Shown in pieces: positions 8,151 through 17,730 of a stretch of DNA of 64,000 nt. Position 1 is the stretch's first letter. Each line of letters opens with the position of its first letter. The position numbers and the translations under genes were made by a program. Below the pieces are notes generated by a model. The model was not told the origin of the DNA. It searched no databases and saw only the letters and a list, made by a program, of their open reading frames with translations. This stretch comes from Spirochaetales bacterium (lineage in GTDB: Bacteria; Spirochaetota; Spirochaetia; Treponematales; Treponemataceae), in NCBI GenBank assembly GCA_029098225.1, contig JAQXNX010000012.1:1-64000 (forward strand), in the 5' to 3' direction.

Positions 8151-9557
8151 TTAAATAACTCCGAATCCTGTAAGAAGGATTATGAATAATAAAATTGGTG
8201 CAACAAACTTAATCATTATAATATAAAGAGTTTTGCGGCCGAATTTTTCTCCGTTAAGAGTTATTTCGTCAATTGTAGTTTTTGGTTTAGCAATCCATCC
8301 AATAAGAATACAAGTAAGAAGACCAACAATAGGCATAAGAATATTGTTACTTGCATAATCAAGAATGTCGAGAATTTGAGCTGAGCTTCCAGCTTCTGTA
8401 TTTGGCAATATAGCATCAAAGTAGAATACGTTATAACCAAGACATACAATTATAGAAATAACAAAAGTTGAAACAGCCATAACGAGAGATGCCTTTTTGC
8501 GGCTCCACTTGAATTTGTCCATCATAGAAGAAGTAATTGCTTCAAGAATAGAAACTGCAGAAGTCAGGGCAGCGAATAAAACCATTACAAAGAATACGAG
8601 ACCAATAAACTCACCGAATTTTCCAAGAGAATTGAATACTTTTGGAAGGGCAACAAACATAAGACTTGTACCTTTAGTCATTCCTTCTTTTCCGCTGAAT
8701 GCGTAAATAGCTGGAATAATCATCATACCGGCAAGAATAGCAATTCCTGTATCGAAAATTTCGATTTTATTTACAGACTTTACAAGGTTTTCATCTTTCT
8801 TCATGTAAGAACCATAAGCAACCATAATACCCATAGCAATAGAAAGTGAGTAGAAAAGCTGGCCCATTGCATCAAGACAAATTCTCAGGAAGCCTTTGAA
8901 TGTAAGCCCATCAAAGTTAGGAATAAAATAAATTGCAGCACCCTGAAGTCCTGTGCGAGTTACACCATTTTCATCTGTATGGCTGATGAACAAAGAATAA
9001 ATTGCAATGAATACAACCATAACGGCAAGAACAGGCATGAGGATTTTTGAATATTTTTCAATTCCGTGTTCTACACCTTTATATACGATAATAAAACAGA
9101 GAATTGCAAAAAGAGCACAGTAGAATATTGGCTGCCACTGTGAAGTTATAAAGCCAACAAAAAACTTATCTGCAACAGCAACCTGTCCCTGGAAAGCGAG
9201 GTAACAGAACATATATTTCATTACCCATCCACCAATTACGCAGTAATATGGATAAATAATAAATGGTACCACAAAAGAGAATATTCCGAGGAAGCCCCAT
9301 TTTGAATTGATTTTTTTGTAAGCAGTAAGTGGACTTTCCTGTGTTTTTCTTCCGATAGCAACTTCAGTAATAAGAAGTGCAAAACCAAATGTAATTGCAA
9401 GAACTAGATAAACAAGAAGGAAGAGTCCTCCTCCATTTTTTGCTGCCAGCCATGGGAAACGCCAGATATTTCCTAATCCAACAGCACTACCAGCTGCAGC
9501 TAAAACAAATCCTAATGAATTTGTAAAAGAGTTACGTTGTTTTGTCTGATTTTCCAT
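8151..9557 (-). CDS. Sodium-dependent transporter of the NSS/SNF family
   Basis: 468 residues, about 11-12 membrane spans, typical of bacterial NSS transporters such as LeuT/MhsT. The N-terminus has NSLGFVLAAAGSAVGLGNIWRFPW, whose G-S-A-V-G-L-G-N-I-W-R-F-P core forms part of the Na+/substrate site (the segment is a family hallmark). Prokaryotic NSS proteins symport amino acids with Na+. The frame is open to a TTG at 9569, but ATG 9557 has GAGG at the right distance and gives the normal N-terminus, so it is preferred. It lies 22 bp upstream of oppB, so amino-acid and peptide uptake appear co-expressed. Substrate cannot be read from sequence. Confidence 0.9.
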   Translation of the reverse strand: MENQTKQRNSFTNSLGFVLAAAGSAVGLGNIWRFPWLAAKNGGGLFLLVYLVLAITFGFALLITEVAIGRKTQESPLTAYKKINSKWGFLGIFSFVVPFIIYPYYCVIGGWVMKYMFCYLAFQGQVAVADKFFVGFITSQWQPIFYCALFAILCFIIVYKGVEHGIEKYSKILMPVLAVMVVFIAIYSLFISHTDENGVTRTGLQGAAIYFIPNFDGLTFKGFLRICLDAMGQLFYSLSIAMGIMVAYGSYMKKDENLVKSVNKIEIFDTGIAILAGMMIIPAIYAFSGKEGMTKGTSLMFVALPKVFNSLGKFGEFIGLVFFVMVLFAALTSAVSILEAITSSMMDKFKWSRKKASLVMAVSTFVISIIVCLGYNVFYFDAILPNTEAGSSAQILDILDYASNNILMPIVGLLTCILIGWIAKPKTTIDEITLNGEKFGRKTLYIIMIKFVAPILLFIILLTGFGVI

Positions 9558-9705
9558 AATGAACCTCAAAAAATTTTATAACTATATTATTTTACCACAT
9601 AAAATACGTTCAGTCATTAGAAATCTCTAAAAACTCATTTTCATGGATTTTAGATACTCCTGTAATATTTTTGTGGAATTATTTGTAATGTATATCTGGA
9701 AAGAA

Positions 9706-10938
9706 TTAATCCTTAAAAAGTTCAACCAGAGTCTGGGAATCTTTTATAAGATTGCTGATTTTGCAATATTCATTCGGCTGATGAGCCATGTCATCAAGTG
9801 TGCTCCAGACAACGGCATTATAACCTTCTCTGCGAAGCTCAGCACCAACTGTTCCTCCGCCAATTCCAATGAATTTTGCTTCTATTCCATGAACCTGTTT
9901 TATTGCAGCAGCAAGCTTTTGAGCTACAGGAGCATTTACAGGTGTTGCAGGACTTTCTGATTTTTGTGGAGTTGTGTATTCAACTTTTACTCCATATTCA
10001 TTTTCGATGTTGCAGCAGTTTTTGTCAATTTCCGCAATTACGTCTTTAAGCGGATAGCATGGAAGAATTCTGCAGTCCATGCAGAACCAGTCTTCGCCAG
10101 GAATAATATTTATGCTGTCAACATTTTTAGCCCGTTTGGTAGGCTGGAAGGTTGAATAATCTGGTTCAAACAATTCATCTTTTTTATTAAAAATTTTTTC
10201 CAGCTTATGAAGTCGCACAGAAAGATCGCTGGCAGCAAGACATGCATTTGCTCCGCTATCTGGCCGCGAACCATGAGTCTGCTTGCCGATTACATGAACA
10301 GAAAGCCATAAAATATTTTTTTCTGCAATTTCTATTGTGCGTCCTTCACTGTCGCCGCCATCCGGAATAAGAATTATATCTTCCTTACGGAATAAGTTTT
10401 TATTTTTTAAAAGCCATATAATTCCGTATTCACTTCCATTCTCTTCATCTGCAACAAAAAGAAGCTTAATTGTGTGCCCTGGTGTAATTCCATTTTTTAA
10501 GTAATAAAGAGCTGCAAAAACAGAAGAACATAAGCCCTGCTGATTATCTTCTACACCACGGCCAATAAGAATATCGCCGTCTCTCTGAACCTTCCACGGA
10601 TCTGATTTCCATAAAGAAAGATCGCCGGTTGGAACAACATCAAGGTGAGCCATTACCCAGGTTCTGTATTCATCAGAAGCTCCGGGAATTGTAACAACAA
10701 GCGAAGGCCTTATTCCATCGCTTACACGATTATCCGGGGCTTCAAAGCGTTCAATATTTTCAAAGCCATTTTTACGAAGCCACTGTTCAAGTGCATTGCA
10801 TTTTTCTACTTCTCCATTTCCATTGCCTTCCGGAGCAATTGCAATATGAGAAGTTAGCATTGTTTCCAATTCAACAATATTTTCTACCTGTGAATTTAAA
10901 AAATCTTTTGAGTTTTGCATATTTCTTTTGTACTCCAT
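9706..10938 (-). CDS. M20 family zinc metallopeptidase (ArgE/DapE/YgeY-like)
   Basis: About 410 residues. Metal-site signatures of M20 hydrolases are visible: MAHLDVVPTGD (His and Asp ligands), GRGVEDNQQG (bridging Asp), ADEENGSEYGI (catalytic Glu plus ligand Glu) and a late GGGTVGAELRREG region preceding AHQPNEYC (final His). The dimerisation domain sits between about residues 205 and 320. It probably hydrolyses an acyl-amino acid or dipeptide in the cytoplasm, which fits the downstream peptide importer. The start is uncertain: 10977, 10938 and 10920 are all in frame; a TATATAAA stretch abuts 10938, and 10920 has a distant GGAG. The gene follows mraY by under 60 bp. Confidence 0.88.
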   Translation of the reverse strand: MEYKRNMQNSKDFLNSQVENIVELETMLTSHIAIAPEGNGNGEVEKCNALEQWLRKNGFENIERFEAPDNRVSDGIRPSLVVTIPGASDEYRTWVMAHLDVVPTGDLSLWKSDPWKVQRDGDILIGRGVEDNQQGLCSSVFAALYYLKNGITPGHTIKLLFVADEENGSEYGIIWLLKNKNLFRKEDIILIPDGGDSEGRTIEIAEKNILWLSVHVIGKQTHGSRPDSGANACLAASDLSVRLHKLEKIFNKKDELFEPDYSTFQPTKRAKNVDSINIIPGEDWFCMDCRILPCYPLKDVIAEIDKNCCNIENEYGVKVEYTTPQKSESPATPVNAPVAQKLAAAIKQVHGIEAKFIGIGGGTVGAELRREGYNAVVWSTLDDMAHQPNEYCKISNLIKDSQTLVELFKD

Positions 10939-10994
10939 TTTATATAATGGTGGGGAGAAAATTAAGTCCGACGCCAAAAATTATTATCAAATAA

Positions 10995-12071
10995 TTATCT
11001 AACTTTTAAGAAGATTCCCAGTAATGCGCAGGTAATTAAAAGCTGAGCAATCATAAATTTAATTAAGACCTGTGTTGGTGACCAGCCTCTGTTTTTTCTA
11101 AAATGATCATGTAACGGGAATCTGATTTTTTCAAAAACTTTAATTTTGAAAAATCGGAGAAGGAATACTTTTATTAAGCCCATTCCTCCGTTTATAAAAA
11201 TAATGGAAGAAGTTGCAAGAATTAAGAACGGATTTCCGCTGACCATAACGCAAACGCCAATAAAAAATCCTAAGGCGCGGCTTCCTGCATCGCCCATTAA
11301 ACATCGGCTGGGAAAAGCATTATGCCACAAATACCCCATTACAACTCCAGCCATGGAAAAAATCATAACAGCCCATTGTGCTCCATAAACAAAATGAGGA
11401 ACAAGAAGATAAGCAGATATATCCTTGTGACCTAATACAAAATAGAAAACTGAACCTAAAGTAATTAAGCCTATTAAAACTAAGGTCGCAGAAAGTCCGT
11501 CTACTCCGTCTGTACAGTTTGTTGTATTAATAGAAGCCCAGAGCATAATTGTACAAATAGTGATATAAACAGCCGGATGAATTGCAATCTGATTAGAAAT
11601 AAATGGAAGCCAGAATCTTACAACTCCATCTGCAGAAATAGATTTTAATCCAAAATAAAGAACGAAAGAGGCTGCAATGCTTAAAATTAAATCCAAAGCG
11701 CCTTTAAGATATTCACCCCAGCTTGTAATACTTCTGTCATCAAGATAGCCGGAAAGCATTGTGAGCCAGGTTAAAACAAGCAGACAAATTTTTGGAAGAT
11801 TCAGAGGAACTACCAATAAAGAAATGATAATAAAAATTGTAATAAAAACAGAGCCTGCTCCTGTTGGTTTTCCTTTTGCTGCTTCAGCATTTTCTTTTAA
11901 AGTAAATTCGCGCCCGCGATCCTGCGGTAATTTTTTTGAAAATTTTGGAATCAATTTATAGGTTGCTATAAAACCTAAATAAAGTGCGATCGTAATAAGT
12001 ACAGCATAGGATTGAAAAAGTCTTGCGGGTCCCCAATAAGCTGATAAAATATTTCCTAAATAATAAAGCAT
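10995..12071 (-). CDS. mraY: Phospho-N-acetylmuramoyl-pentapeptide transferase (divergent MraY)
   Basis: 358 residues, about 10 membrane helices. MraY/WecA-superfamily motifs are present in order: KGKPTGAG (usual KGTPTMGG), GYLDDRS (first Asp pair, Mg2+ site), NTTNCTDGVDG (usual NAxNLTDGLDG), CLMGDAGSRALG (usual FMGDxGSLALG) and PLHDHFRKNRGW (usual HHHFExxGW; the middle His is Asp). The enzyme transfers phospho-MurNAc-pentapeptide to undecaprenyl phosphate, the first membrane step of peptidoglycan synthesis. The motif changes make it a divergent MraY, which I take as lineage-specific rather than as loss of function. SD GGAGA precedes the ATG. It lies between purH-like and the M20 gene, not in a dcw cluster. 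Confidence 0.82.
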   Translation of the reverse strand: MLYYLGNILSAYWGPARLFQSYAVLITIALYLGFIATYKLIPKFSKKLPQDRGREFTLKENAEAAKGKPTGAGSVFITIFIIISLLVVPLNLPKICLLVLTWLTMLSGYLDDRSITSWGEYLKGALDLILSIAASFVLYFGLKSISADGVVRFWLPFISNQIAIHPAVYITICTIMLWASINTTNCTDGVDGLSATLVLIGLITLGSVFYFVLGHKDISAYLLVPHFVYGAQWAVMIFSMAGVVMGYLWHNAFPSRCLMGDAGSRALGFFIGVCVMVSGNPFLILATSSIIFINGGMGLIKVFLLRFFKIKVFEKIRFPLHDHFRKNRGWSPTQVLIKFMIAQLLITCALLGIFLKVR

Positions 12072-12098
12072 TTTATATCTCCAAAAATTGTATTTAGT

Positions 12099-13775
12099 CT
12101 AAAGTAATATATGTGTCATTTCTGTAAATACCATGGCAACATCGTGTTCATCACAATATTTTATGAACTCGCTGTCTGAAGAAGAGCCTCCGGTTTGTAA
12201 AATTGCAGTAATTCCACAATCTATAAGTTTTTTAATGTCGTCATTAAAAATCAAAATCCCATCGCAAACCATAATATTGGCAAGAGAGTTATTATTTTGT
12301 TTTTTCTGAGCAGTCAGTGCTGTCTGCGTTGAATCCTCTTCATTTTTTTTGTTTGAAGTATTTGACTCTCTTGTTTGATATTCAATGGCTTCATAAAGTG
12401 CAAGTTTTACAGCCTTTACTGTAGAAGGAACTCCCTGAGAAATTCCTACAATACTGTTATCTTTTGAAAGCACTACAGAATAAGAGCGGGCCGCCTTTGC
12501 AAGAAGCATGGCAAAAGCCATTTCGTCACTTTGAATTTGCGACGGACGGTTTTTAGTTTTTATAACCCATTTGTTAAAAAGAATATCATCGCGCTGCTGA
12601 AGAATTAAGCCGCCGTTAATAAGAGCTCCTGAAAGTGGAATGTTAGAAAAAAGATTAGACGGAACTAACTTCAGATTTTTATTTTTTGAAAGAATCTGCT
12701 TTGCTTCTATCGTAAAGCTTGGTGCAACAATTGTAGAAAGATTTGAATTAACCATTTCTTTTGCAGCGCTCCCATCTATTACGGCACTACAGGCAAGAGT
12801 TGCATCCTTAATATTTTCTGTGTCGTATGTGTAAGACATTTTAAAAGAGTCCAGAACATTTGAAGAAAGAGAAGCGCCGACAATAGAATTAAGTTTTACT
12901 ATGATTGTAAAAACTGTTCCAGAAAGTGGCGTAAATTGGGAAGTAAATTCGTAGCCGTCACAGTTTATACATTTTACAGAGTATTGATTTTTTAGTGTAG
13001 CAAAAAGATTAATTACCTGAGAAAGCGCCAGAGCAATATCAGAAACATTATTGTAATTTATTGATTTATCTGAATGTCTTATGTAATCAGATAACGGTGG
13101 ATTTTCTCTGGTTGAACGATAAAGACAGGCAGTCTGATGTGGATTTGAACCGCTTGAAAGCATTACATCTTTTTTAAAAGGATACATCAGGTAATCAAGA
13201 TATTTAACATTGTATTTTCCTGTTTGAAGAACAGATGCAGAAAAACCTCCATCAAAGGCAGAAACCATATTCAGTGCTTTTGCTGCAACGTAAGTCCTAA
13301 AGTCGTCTGTAATATTATCAGTTCTTAATTGAATAATTGCTTCCTGATAATCTGCAGGGTCTGTAAGGATTAAAATATTTTCGTGATTAATATATGCACA
13401 GCGAAGCAAAGAGGTTATGAGAAAGCTTTTTGATGCAGTGATTTTTTCCAGCTTATCAGGATGAACAGAAAAATGCATTGTTGGAATAACATTCATGCAT
13501 AAAAGAAAAATATTATTATCTTCGTAAGGCAAAGACTCGTATTCATCTTTTTTATATCTGGTAAGTAATATTCTTCGTACAAGAGAAGTGCTCTCGGCAA
13601 CATAACTATTCTGAGTAGAAAGAGACTGTTCTCTAGTTACAGCAATATGATTTTTTTTCAGAAGCTCTTCAGTTTTATTTGCTGAATAAATTGTCCAGCC
13701 AGATTCTGAAAGATATTTTGCTAACTCAATTACATTTTCAGTGTCTTCAACATGAATAATTGCCTGTTTAGTCAT
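12099..13775 (-). CDS. Degenerate PurH-like (AICAR transformylase / IMP cyclohydrolase fold) protein
   Basis: 558 residues that align along the whole length of bifunctional PurH but lack key residues. The N-terminal MGS-like part (1-130) keeps ITASKSFLITSLLRCAYINH, the counterpart of the GGPTMVRSAAKNH segment, yet the usual KTLHPK-type catalytic stretch is absent. In the AICARFT part, SSGSNPHQTACLY (207-219) corresponds to RYGENPHQ. The catalytic Lys-His pair of VKHxNPCG appears as VKLNSIVG (K294, L295), so His is lost. KSNA corresponds to RSYS (430-433), and the end MVFTEMTHILL corresponds to FTGMRHFRH. A separate PurO-type cyclohydrolase at 37805 could supply the second activity. It may be a highly diverged transformylase or a pseudoenzyme. 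TAAAAT at 13782-13787 ends 6 nt before the ATG, with no SD. Confidence 0.8.
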   Translation of the reverse strand: MTKQAIIHVEDTENVIELAKYLSESGWTIYSANKTEELLKKNHIAVTREQSLSTQNSYVAESTSLVRRILLTRYKKDEYESLPYEDNNIFLLCMNVIPTMHFSVHPDKLEKITASKSFLITSLLRCAYINHENILILTDPADYQEAIIQLRTDNITDDFRTYVAAKALNMVSAFDGGFSASVLQTGKYNVKYLDYLMYPFKKDVMLSSGSNPHQTACLYRSTRENPPLSDYIRHSDKSINYNNVSDIALALSQVINLFATLKNQYSVKCINCDGYEFTSQFTPLSGTVFTIIVKLNSIVGASLSSNVLDSFKMSYTYDTENIKDATLACSAVIDGSAAKEMVNSNLSTIVAPSFTIEAKQILSKNKNLKLVPSNLFSNIPLSGALINGGLILQQRDDILFNKWVIKTKNRPSQIQSDEMAFAMLLAKAARSYSVVLSKDNSIVGISQGVPSTVKAVKLALYEAIEYQTRESNTSNKKNEEDSTQTALTAQKKQNNNSLANIMVCDGILIFNDDIKKLIDCGITAILQTGGSSSDSEFIKYCDEHDVAMVFTEMTHILL

Positions 13776-13916
13776 ATATTTATTTTACCAAGATGATAAC
13801 AAAATATCAAACTATTTATTGTAGAGGTATTAATGGCACGAAAAACAATTTTGAAATTCGTAAGGCTTCTGAGAGCGATTCTATAGTTCTATATGTATAA
13901 AATTGATTTTCGTGGA

Positions 13917-16103
13917 TTATAACTCATTCAATTGAACAAATTCAAAATTTCCGTCAATCAGAACTGTTATTAAAATATCCAGATAGTTATAAAGCGGTTT
14001 TGCGTGGATTCCCTGCGAGAAACCTCCAACTACTGGTACAATTCCTCCTTCGGATTTTTCAAGCTCATTAAAATATTTTGTAATTAAATCTTCAGGACTT
14101 AATAATTTTTCATCGAATTCAGAATATTCATGATTTGAATTAACGTAAGTGTAGCCGGCATTATTTCCATACGAAATTATTTCAGGAGAAGTTTTATAAA
14201 ATGGAGCATGCCAGAAAAGCATAAGTTCATTTTTAGAAACTGAATAAAATTCATCTTCGTTTCTTGCGAGTCCGCGTCTGACAAAATCTTCGTTAATTAC
14301 AAAGCTGTTTTCTGTAAGATCGGCAGTTGTAAAAAACATAGATGCACAATTATGGCCGCTTAATGCAATTTGTTTTGTTTCAAAAGGATAGCGGCGGATA
14401 AATTCTCCATTCAGGAAAAAGGTTCCTTTTATATTATACTTTTTTAAGATTGAAAGAATTTCCGGAAGTCCATCTGAATTATCATACATGTCAAATACAA
14501 GACATACTTTTTTCTTTGCATCATTTTTTTGATTTGTCTGATTATAAACACTTTTTGTTACTGCTTTGCCGGAAAGAGAACGAATGTATAGTGCATTTGC
14601 AAACTGATTGTTCTGAGAAGTTCCTATAAAGATTCTGTATCGTCCGTTTTGTGTTTGAGGTGTTATTGTTCCTTCCAGTTTAACTTTTTCCCAGGTTCGA
14701 AGGTTTTTATTATATCTGTAATAATTCTGGCCGGCAATTTCGGCTATAATTGAATAATCAGAAGGATTCCAGTAACCGGCAGTTGCACTTGAAAGAGTTA
14801 TAGTTTGAATTTCTTCTGTAAGGCAATTCCATTTTCTTATGCTTCTTTCTCCGCCTACAATAAGATTCTGGTCATCAAGCCACAGAGCTGCTGTAATTTT
14901 TTCGCCGCCAAGCTGAGCAATTCTTTTTAAAGTATTTACGTCATAAACATAAAGCATAGATCCGGCAAAAAAGGCAACTTTATTTCCGTTTGGAGAAACA
15001 GAAGGTTTTCCCGAATCTTGAATTTCGAGCACTTGTTTTGCTGTACTGTCCAGTTTGTAAACAGCTCCTTTTTCTGAAGTTCCATCGTAAGGTAATTTTT
15101 CCTGCCATAGAATTGGTTCATCAAAAGTGTTCCATAAAACATATGCATCGTAAAGAGAGGCTGTTGAATCTGTATAAGGACGGGAATAAATAACATCCAT
15201 ATAATCGCAGGATTCGCTTTGAACTTTTAAATAACTGAACAACTTTTGATTCTGATTTACAACAATTGCAGTTACGTCGGAATTTACAAAAAATTTATCA
15301 ACCTGGCTGTCGAACTGGAATGGAAGTCTTGCCATTGCTTTTCCCTGTCCGATTATTCCTGAATACAAGCCAAGTGTATATAGTTCTCTTGTATTAATGC
15401 GGTAAAGAAGATAGTCGTCTACATATGCTAAATATTTTTCGCTTGCCCAGCAAACTGAATTAATGTTTCCGCGTCCTATTTTTCTGTATTTTTCGTCAAT
15501 CTCTACTCCACGCAAAACTGCCTCGGGATTGCAGAAATAAACAGCATTATTTTTTTCGTAAATTAAAACTGAACTGTTTTTTGCCCATTTTACAGGAACG
15601 CTTGTATATGAATTTAAAATATCTTCATTCAGGACTTCGGTTTTTCCTGTAGAAGAATCGGTGAGTAAAAGTGCGCCTGTGCAAATTCCGGTTTTTTCTA
15701 TATGACAGTAATACTTTCCATCAGGACTTGCCGCATAAGGAGAAAGCATAGCATTTTTTTCTGGTATTCCTTCTATTCGAGAAATCCATTCAAGCTTTTT
15801 AGCTCTTGAATCATAACGTGCAGTTCCAAAACGGTTTCTTATCTGGAGTGTATTGCCGCCATTTAAAAGTTCCATCTGTTCTGGAAAACAGGTGATTAAA
15901 TCTGGTTCGCCGGAAGCCTCGCCATTTTTAATTTTTGCAACAAACAGTGATTTATAAGAAACAGAGCCAGCATTATTCTGCTTGACTGTAAAAAGAACTT
16001 CATCATTTAAATTTATATCAATATTAGAAAATGTTGTTTCACCGAAAAACGGCAAAATTGCAAAAAGGAAAAATATAGAAAAAAATGATTTTCTTTTAAG
16101 CAT
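13917..16103 (-). CDS. Exported beta-propeller protein with degenerate NodB (polysaccharide deacetylase) domain
   Basis: 728 residues with a clear signal peptide (MLKRKSFFSIFFLFAILPFFG). Residues ~25-500 contain repeated beta-strand units of a WD40/TolB-like propeller (for example KVAFFAGSMLYVYDVNTLKRIAQLGG). Residues ~532-728 resemble a NodB/polysaccharide deacetylase fold: VCLVFDMYDNSD aligns with the TFDDG motif, YNIKGTFFLNGEFIRRYP is typical, and SGHNCASMF at 583 aligns with the H-x3-H metal motif but its second His is Ser. The third motif (usually RxPxG) reads WHAPFY. Metal-dependent deacetylation is therefore doubtful; a cell-wall or polysaccharide-binding role is possible. The gene follows the zinc-ribbon gene by 23 bp, with GGAG upstream. 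Confidence 0.72.
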   Translation of the reverse strand: MLKRKSFFSIFFLFAILPFFGETTFSNIDINLNDEVLFTVKQNNAGSVSYKSLFVAKIKNGEASGEPDLITCFPEQMELLNGGNTLQIRNRFGTARYDSRAKKLEWISRIEGIPEKNAMLSPYAASPDGKYYCHIEKTGICTGALLLTDSSTGKTEVLNEDILNSYTSVPVKWAKNSSVLIYEKNNAVYFCNPEAVLRGVEIDEKYRKIGRGNINSVCWASEKYLAYVDDYLLYRINTRELYTLGLYSGIIGQGKAMARLPFQFDSQVDKFFVNSDVTAIVVNQNQKLFSYLKVQSESCDYMDVIYSRPYTDSTASLYDAYVLWNTFDEPILWQEKLPYDGTSEKGAVYKLDSTAKQVLEIQDSGKPSVSPNGNKVAFFAGSMLYVYDVNTLKRIAQLGGEKITAALWLDDQNLIVGGERSIRKWNCLTEEIQTITLSSATAGYWNPSDYSIIAEIAGQNYYRYNKNLRTWEKVKLEGTITPQTQNGRYRIFIGTSQNNQFANALYIRSLSGKAVTKSVYNQTNQKNDAKKKVCLVFDMYDNSDGLPEILSILKKYNIKGTFFLNGEFIRRYPFETKQIALSGHNCASMFFTTADLTENSFVINEDFVRRGLARNEDEFYSVSKNELMLFWHAPFYKTSPEIISYGNNAGYTYVNSNHEYSEFDEKLLSPEDLITKYFNELEKSEGGIVPVVGGFSQGIHAKPLYNYLDILITVLIDGNFEFVQLNEL

Positions 16104-16126
16104 TATGCTGCTCCATAATTATTTTG

Positions 16127-16363
16127 CTAGTTATGCATTTGATTACTCAAAACAAGAACAGAAAGTTCCTGCTCAAGTTCATCAAGAACTTCTTTCATCT
16201 GTTCTATTTTATCATAACGATTAGCCTTAATTATATCTTCTCTTTGTCTATAGCGCAAATCAGTATTTTCTGACTGTCTTGCTTCTACCTGTGATTTTCC
16301 ACACCACGGACAAAAATAGAATTTTTCATCAACTAGTTTACCACATTTTTCACAAATACACAT
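16127..16363 (-). CDS. Small zinc-ribbon protein with coiled-coil tail
   Basis: 78 residues. Two CxxC pairs, C4/C7 and C18/C21, in the pattern CICEKCGKLVDEKFYFCPWCG make a zinc-ribbon N-terminus. The rest is charged and heptad-like (residues ~35-75), predicted to be a coiled coil. Good SD (AGGAAG). It is tightly placed between the M23 peptidase (16 bp) and the NodB-like gene (23 bp), so it is co-transcribed with envelope genes. Function unknown; zinc ribbons of this type often mediate protein contacts. Confidence 0.75.
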   Translation of the reverse strand: MCICEKCGKLVDEKFYFCPWCGKSQVEARQSENTDLRYRQREDIIKANRYDKIEQMKEVLDELEQELSVLVLSNQMHN

Positions 16364-16379
16364 ATTTTCTTCCTGTTAT

Positions 16380-17597
16380 TTATTTACTTAAAACTGTCTG
16401 AGGATCTATTAAATTTCCATTTTTATAAACGGTAAAATGCAGATGAGGTCCTGTTGAATAGCCTGTAGAACCAACCAGGCCAATTCTTGTTCCTTGAGAA
16501 ACCCACTGACCTTTTGTTGCTATTATTTTTGACATATGAGCATAAACCGTCTGATAACCATTTTGATGATCAATAATTACATAATTTCCATATATTCTGT
16601 TCTGACCGGCTGTAACAACCTTTCCGCTCATTGCTGCAAGGATTGGAGTTCCTGTAGGGCAGGCCATATCTGTTCCTGTATGGAATGATTTTACATTTGC
16701 AATAGGATCAATTCTATAACCAAAAGGAGAAGTCCAGCGGAATTTTGCCTGAATAGGAAGCATGAACAATTCTCCTAAAGCGTTTTTAAGAGTCTTTGAA
16801 TCTAGGGCAATTCCAGGAAGGAACAACTGCTGTCCTGCTGTAAGAGTCTCAGATTCAAGATCATTTACATCGAGTACATTTTCAAGATTTGTATTGTAGG
16901 TTTTTACAATTGCAGCAAGAGAATCTCCTGCTTTTACAGTGTATAGAATTCCATCTATTGAAGGAATTTTTAATTTTTGACCTGCTGCAAGCTGGCGTAC
17001 ATTTCCTATGTCATTTACAGAAATAAGTGTAGAAATATTTGTAAGCCCGAATTTCTTTGTAATTCCGCTGATTGTATCGCCGGATTTTACTGTATAATTC
17101 TGATAAGTTACAGTCTGAGTAAATATTTGTGCAGTTGCATCTGAATCCAATAAATTTCCAGATTCATCAACTTCCATTGCACCTTCCATAGCAAATTCTT
17201 CCATTAATTTGTTCAGAGTATCTAATTCAAGAGTATCTGAAAAATTCAATTTTAATGGATTAGTAAAATTAATTTTATAGTTTATAAGCTTTACACTGAA
17301 TACAGAAATTAAGCATAAAACAACAACTATAATAGAAGAAACTGTTATTTTTTTTGAATTTGCTTTTATAACTTCATAAGAATTTGATAAAGCAGAACCT
17401 ACAATTTTAAAAAGATTTGGAAGGGTAAAATTTAATTTTACCTTTGTGGCAGAAAAGCTTCGTAATTCTGTTGTATATGGAGAGTAGGTAATTGACGCCG
17501 TTTTTTTATAATTTTTTGAAGAAGAAAAACGAGGAAGTTTGGGAAAAGAAAATCTGGTTTTTCTTTCTTCATTTTGTACATAATTAATTATTTCCAT
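16380..17597 (-). CDS. LysM-M23 peptidoglycan endopeptidase, copy 1
   Basis: 405 residues: basic cytoplasmic N-terminus, one membrane anchor at about 90-110 (SSIIVVVLCLISVFSV), two LysM repeats at about 170-215 (YTVKSGDTISGITKKFGL) and 218-262 (YTVKAGDSLAAIVKTYNT), then an M23 domain. Zinc and catalytic residues are visible in SFHTGTDMACP (H and D), YAHMSK and GPHLHFTVYK (HLH). LytM-type enzymes cut peptidoglycan cross-links or act as activators. A paralogue lies at 45917. GATAAT at 17604-17609 ends 6 nt before the ATG and there is no SD; the same stretch reads TCCGATAA, close to a flagellar sigma-28 -10 element. Confidence 0.9.
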   Translation of the reverse strand: MEIINYVQNEERKTRFSFPKLPRFSSSKNYKKTASITYSPYTTELRSFSATKVKLNFTLPNLFKIVGSALSNSYEVIKANSKKITVSSIIVVVLCLISVFSVKLINYKINFTNPLKLNFSDTLELDTLNKLMEEFAMEGAMEVDESGNLLDSDATAQIFTQTVTYQNYTVKSGDTISGITKKFGLTNISTLISVNDIGNVRQLAAGQKLKIPSIDGILYTVKAGDSLAAIVKTYNTNLENVLDVNDLESETLTAGQQLFLPGIALDSKTLKNALGELFMLPIQAKFRWTSPFGYRIDPIANVKSFHTGTDMACPTGTPILAAMSGKVVTAGQNRIYGNYVIIDHQNGYQTVYAHMSKIIATKGQWVSQGTRIGLVGSTGYSTGPHLHFTVYKNGNLIDPQTVLSK

Positions 17598-17730
17598 AGA
17601 ATCATTATCGGAATTCTAATTGTTGAGGTTAAGGAAAAATTCTTAGGACTGAAAAAATTAAAAAATATATGGATTTGTTTAAAAATGGATTTATAATATA
17701 AGTAAAAATCATTATGGAGGACGAATAATA

